From positions 1 to 64,000 of the forward strand of contig NZ_JAGQCD010000018.1 in NCBI RefSeq assembly GCF_024345975.1: a stretch of DNA of 64,000 nt. The letters run 5' to 3'. Of the stretch, positions 63,655 to 64,000 are shown piece by piece. Source of the DNA: Cyanobium sp. Cruz-8D1 (GTDB lineage Bacteria; Cyanobacteriota; Cyanobacteriia; PCC-6307; Cyanobiaceae). The first letter of the stretch is position 1. The number at the start of each line of letters is the position of its first letter. Position numbers and translations under genes: made by a program. The notes beneath the pieces were generated by a model. That model made no database searches and was not told the DNA's origin. It saw nothing but the letters and a program-made list of their open reading frames with translations.

Positions 63655-64000
63655 ATGCCTGGCTCATCCCTCATCCCTGTTGCGGGGGTCGCCCCTGCCG
63701 CCGATCGCTCGGATGTGCTCGATCGGCTCACCACCGATGCCAGCACCCTGAGGGCGATGGGGCTCACACGCTGCGCCGTCTTCGGCTCGTTTGCACGTGA
63801 TCAGGCGATCCATCCTGAGAGTGACGTCGATCTCCTCGTGACCTTCGAGCCTGGTCGTAAAGACTTTGACGCTTATCTTCTGCTGGTGGACCACCTGGAA
63901 ACCATTCTGGCCAGGCGCGTTGATCTGGTGACCACGGAGGGCTTGAGCAGACATCTGGCCGTTTCGGTTCTTGGAGAGGCCTTGGATGTCGCCCTCGGCG
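63655..64000 (+). CDS. MNT-type nucleotidyltransferase, cut by window edge
   Basis: An ATG at 63655 opens a frame that stays open to the end of the window (115 codons): MPGSSLIPVAGVAPAADRSD, then the active site FGSFARDQAIHPESDVDLLV, then DHLETILARRVDLVTTEGLS. The GS plus DxD pattern is intact. It is on the opposite strand from the other toxin-antitoxin genes here. A HEPN-type partner gene may follow past the edge. The 3' end is not visible. Confidence 0.8.
   Translation, partial: MPGSSLIPVAGVAPAADRSDVLDRLTTDASTLRAMGLTRCAVFGSFARDQAIHPESDVDLLVTFEPGRKDFDAYLLLVDHLETILARRVDLVTTEGLSRHLAVSVLGEALDVALG

Noticed and set aside
1-64000. CRISPR array or long tandem repeats
   Set aside because: No regularly spaced repeats were seen, and no cas-like gene.

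Overview
This window looks like the chromosome of a high-GC picocyanobacterium of the Synechococcus/Cyanobium type. The evidence is a complete kaiABC clock operon beside purD-nblS, photosynthesis genes (psbV, a plant-type petF, a photosystem II S4 protein, the FtrV subunit of ferredoxin-thioredoxin reductase), several cyanobacterial conserved families (DUF1825, DUF1818, DUF2811, DUF3326), a lipid A/outer-membrane operon, and dense G/C-rich coding with 1-4 base gene overlaps. Most of the window is ordinary core genome. Three stretches hold decaying or accessory DNA.

Layout: 0.5-6.5 kb is a metal-efflux module: an HME-RND pump and a very short membrane-fusion-like partner, divergent from an OmpR-type regulator and histidine kinase (an arrangement like the cyanobacterial nickel/cobalt systems). 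6.8-8.4 kb is a decay zone with a toxin-antitoxin pair and an integron-type integrase, all broken. 8.5-15.2 kb holds a 2OG-Fe(II) oxygenase, ferredoxin and DUF3326 group, a DUF1993 protein and a peroxiredoxin with a clear terminator, then a frameshifted membrane protein and a crumbling PAS-GGDEF-EAL gene. 15.2-24.1 kb holds tyrS-pyrF, an amine oxidase, DUF1825, a LuxR-type regulator with a degenerate receiver, HhH and GIY-YIG proteins, pepA and an exported MsrA. 24-31.8 kb is the minus-strand chain hypothetical-purC-bamA-lpxC-fabZ-lpxA-lpxB-msrA, tightly packed except for a short gap between purC and bamA.

32-42 kb holds purD-nblS converging on kaiA-kaiB-kaiC, rplU-rpmA, a queuosine-precursor transporter, truB, a YebC/PmpR protein and a NagB-type deaminase. 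42-59.7 kb holds SpoIID, ribonuclease Z, psbV, petF, serA-prmA, the photosystem II S4 protein, tRNA-Val(GAC), murD, an EVE protein, rpoZ, an Hsp70-like protein paired with a membrane-anchored partner, ftrV, pyrR, gpmI, secG and an exported MsrB. 59.7-64 kb holds a B12-binding radical SAM protein and then a toxin-antitoxin island: a HEPN/MNT pair whose HEPN gene lacks a normal start codon, a YefM/YoeB pair, a solitary MNT nucleotidyltransferase, an unassigned remnant, and another MNT gene that runs off the right edge.

The genes broken in this sequence are the integrase (two internal amber codons, a likely internal deletion, catalytic Tyr replaced by Asp), the HigB/HigA-like pair (internal deletion in the toxin, amber codon in the antitoxin), the membrane protein at 12.2-13.4 kb (one lost base) and the GGDEF-EAL protein. 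I found no CRISPR array, intact insertion sequence or rRNA. Assignments are from reading motifs and gene order; no database search was possible.
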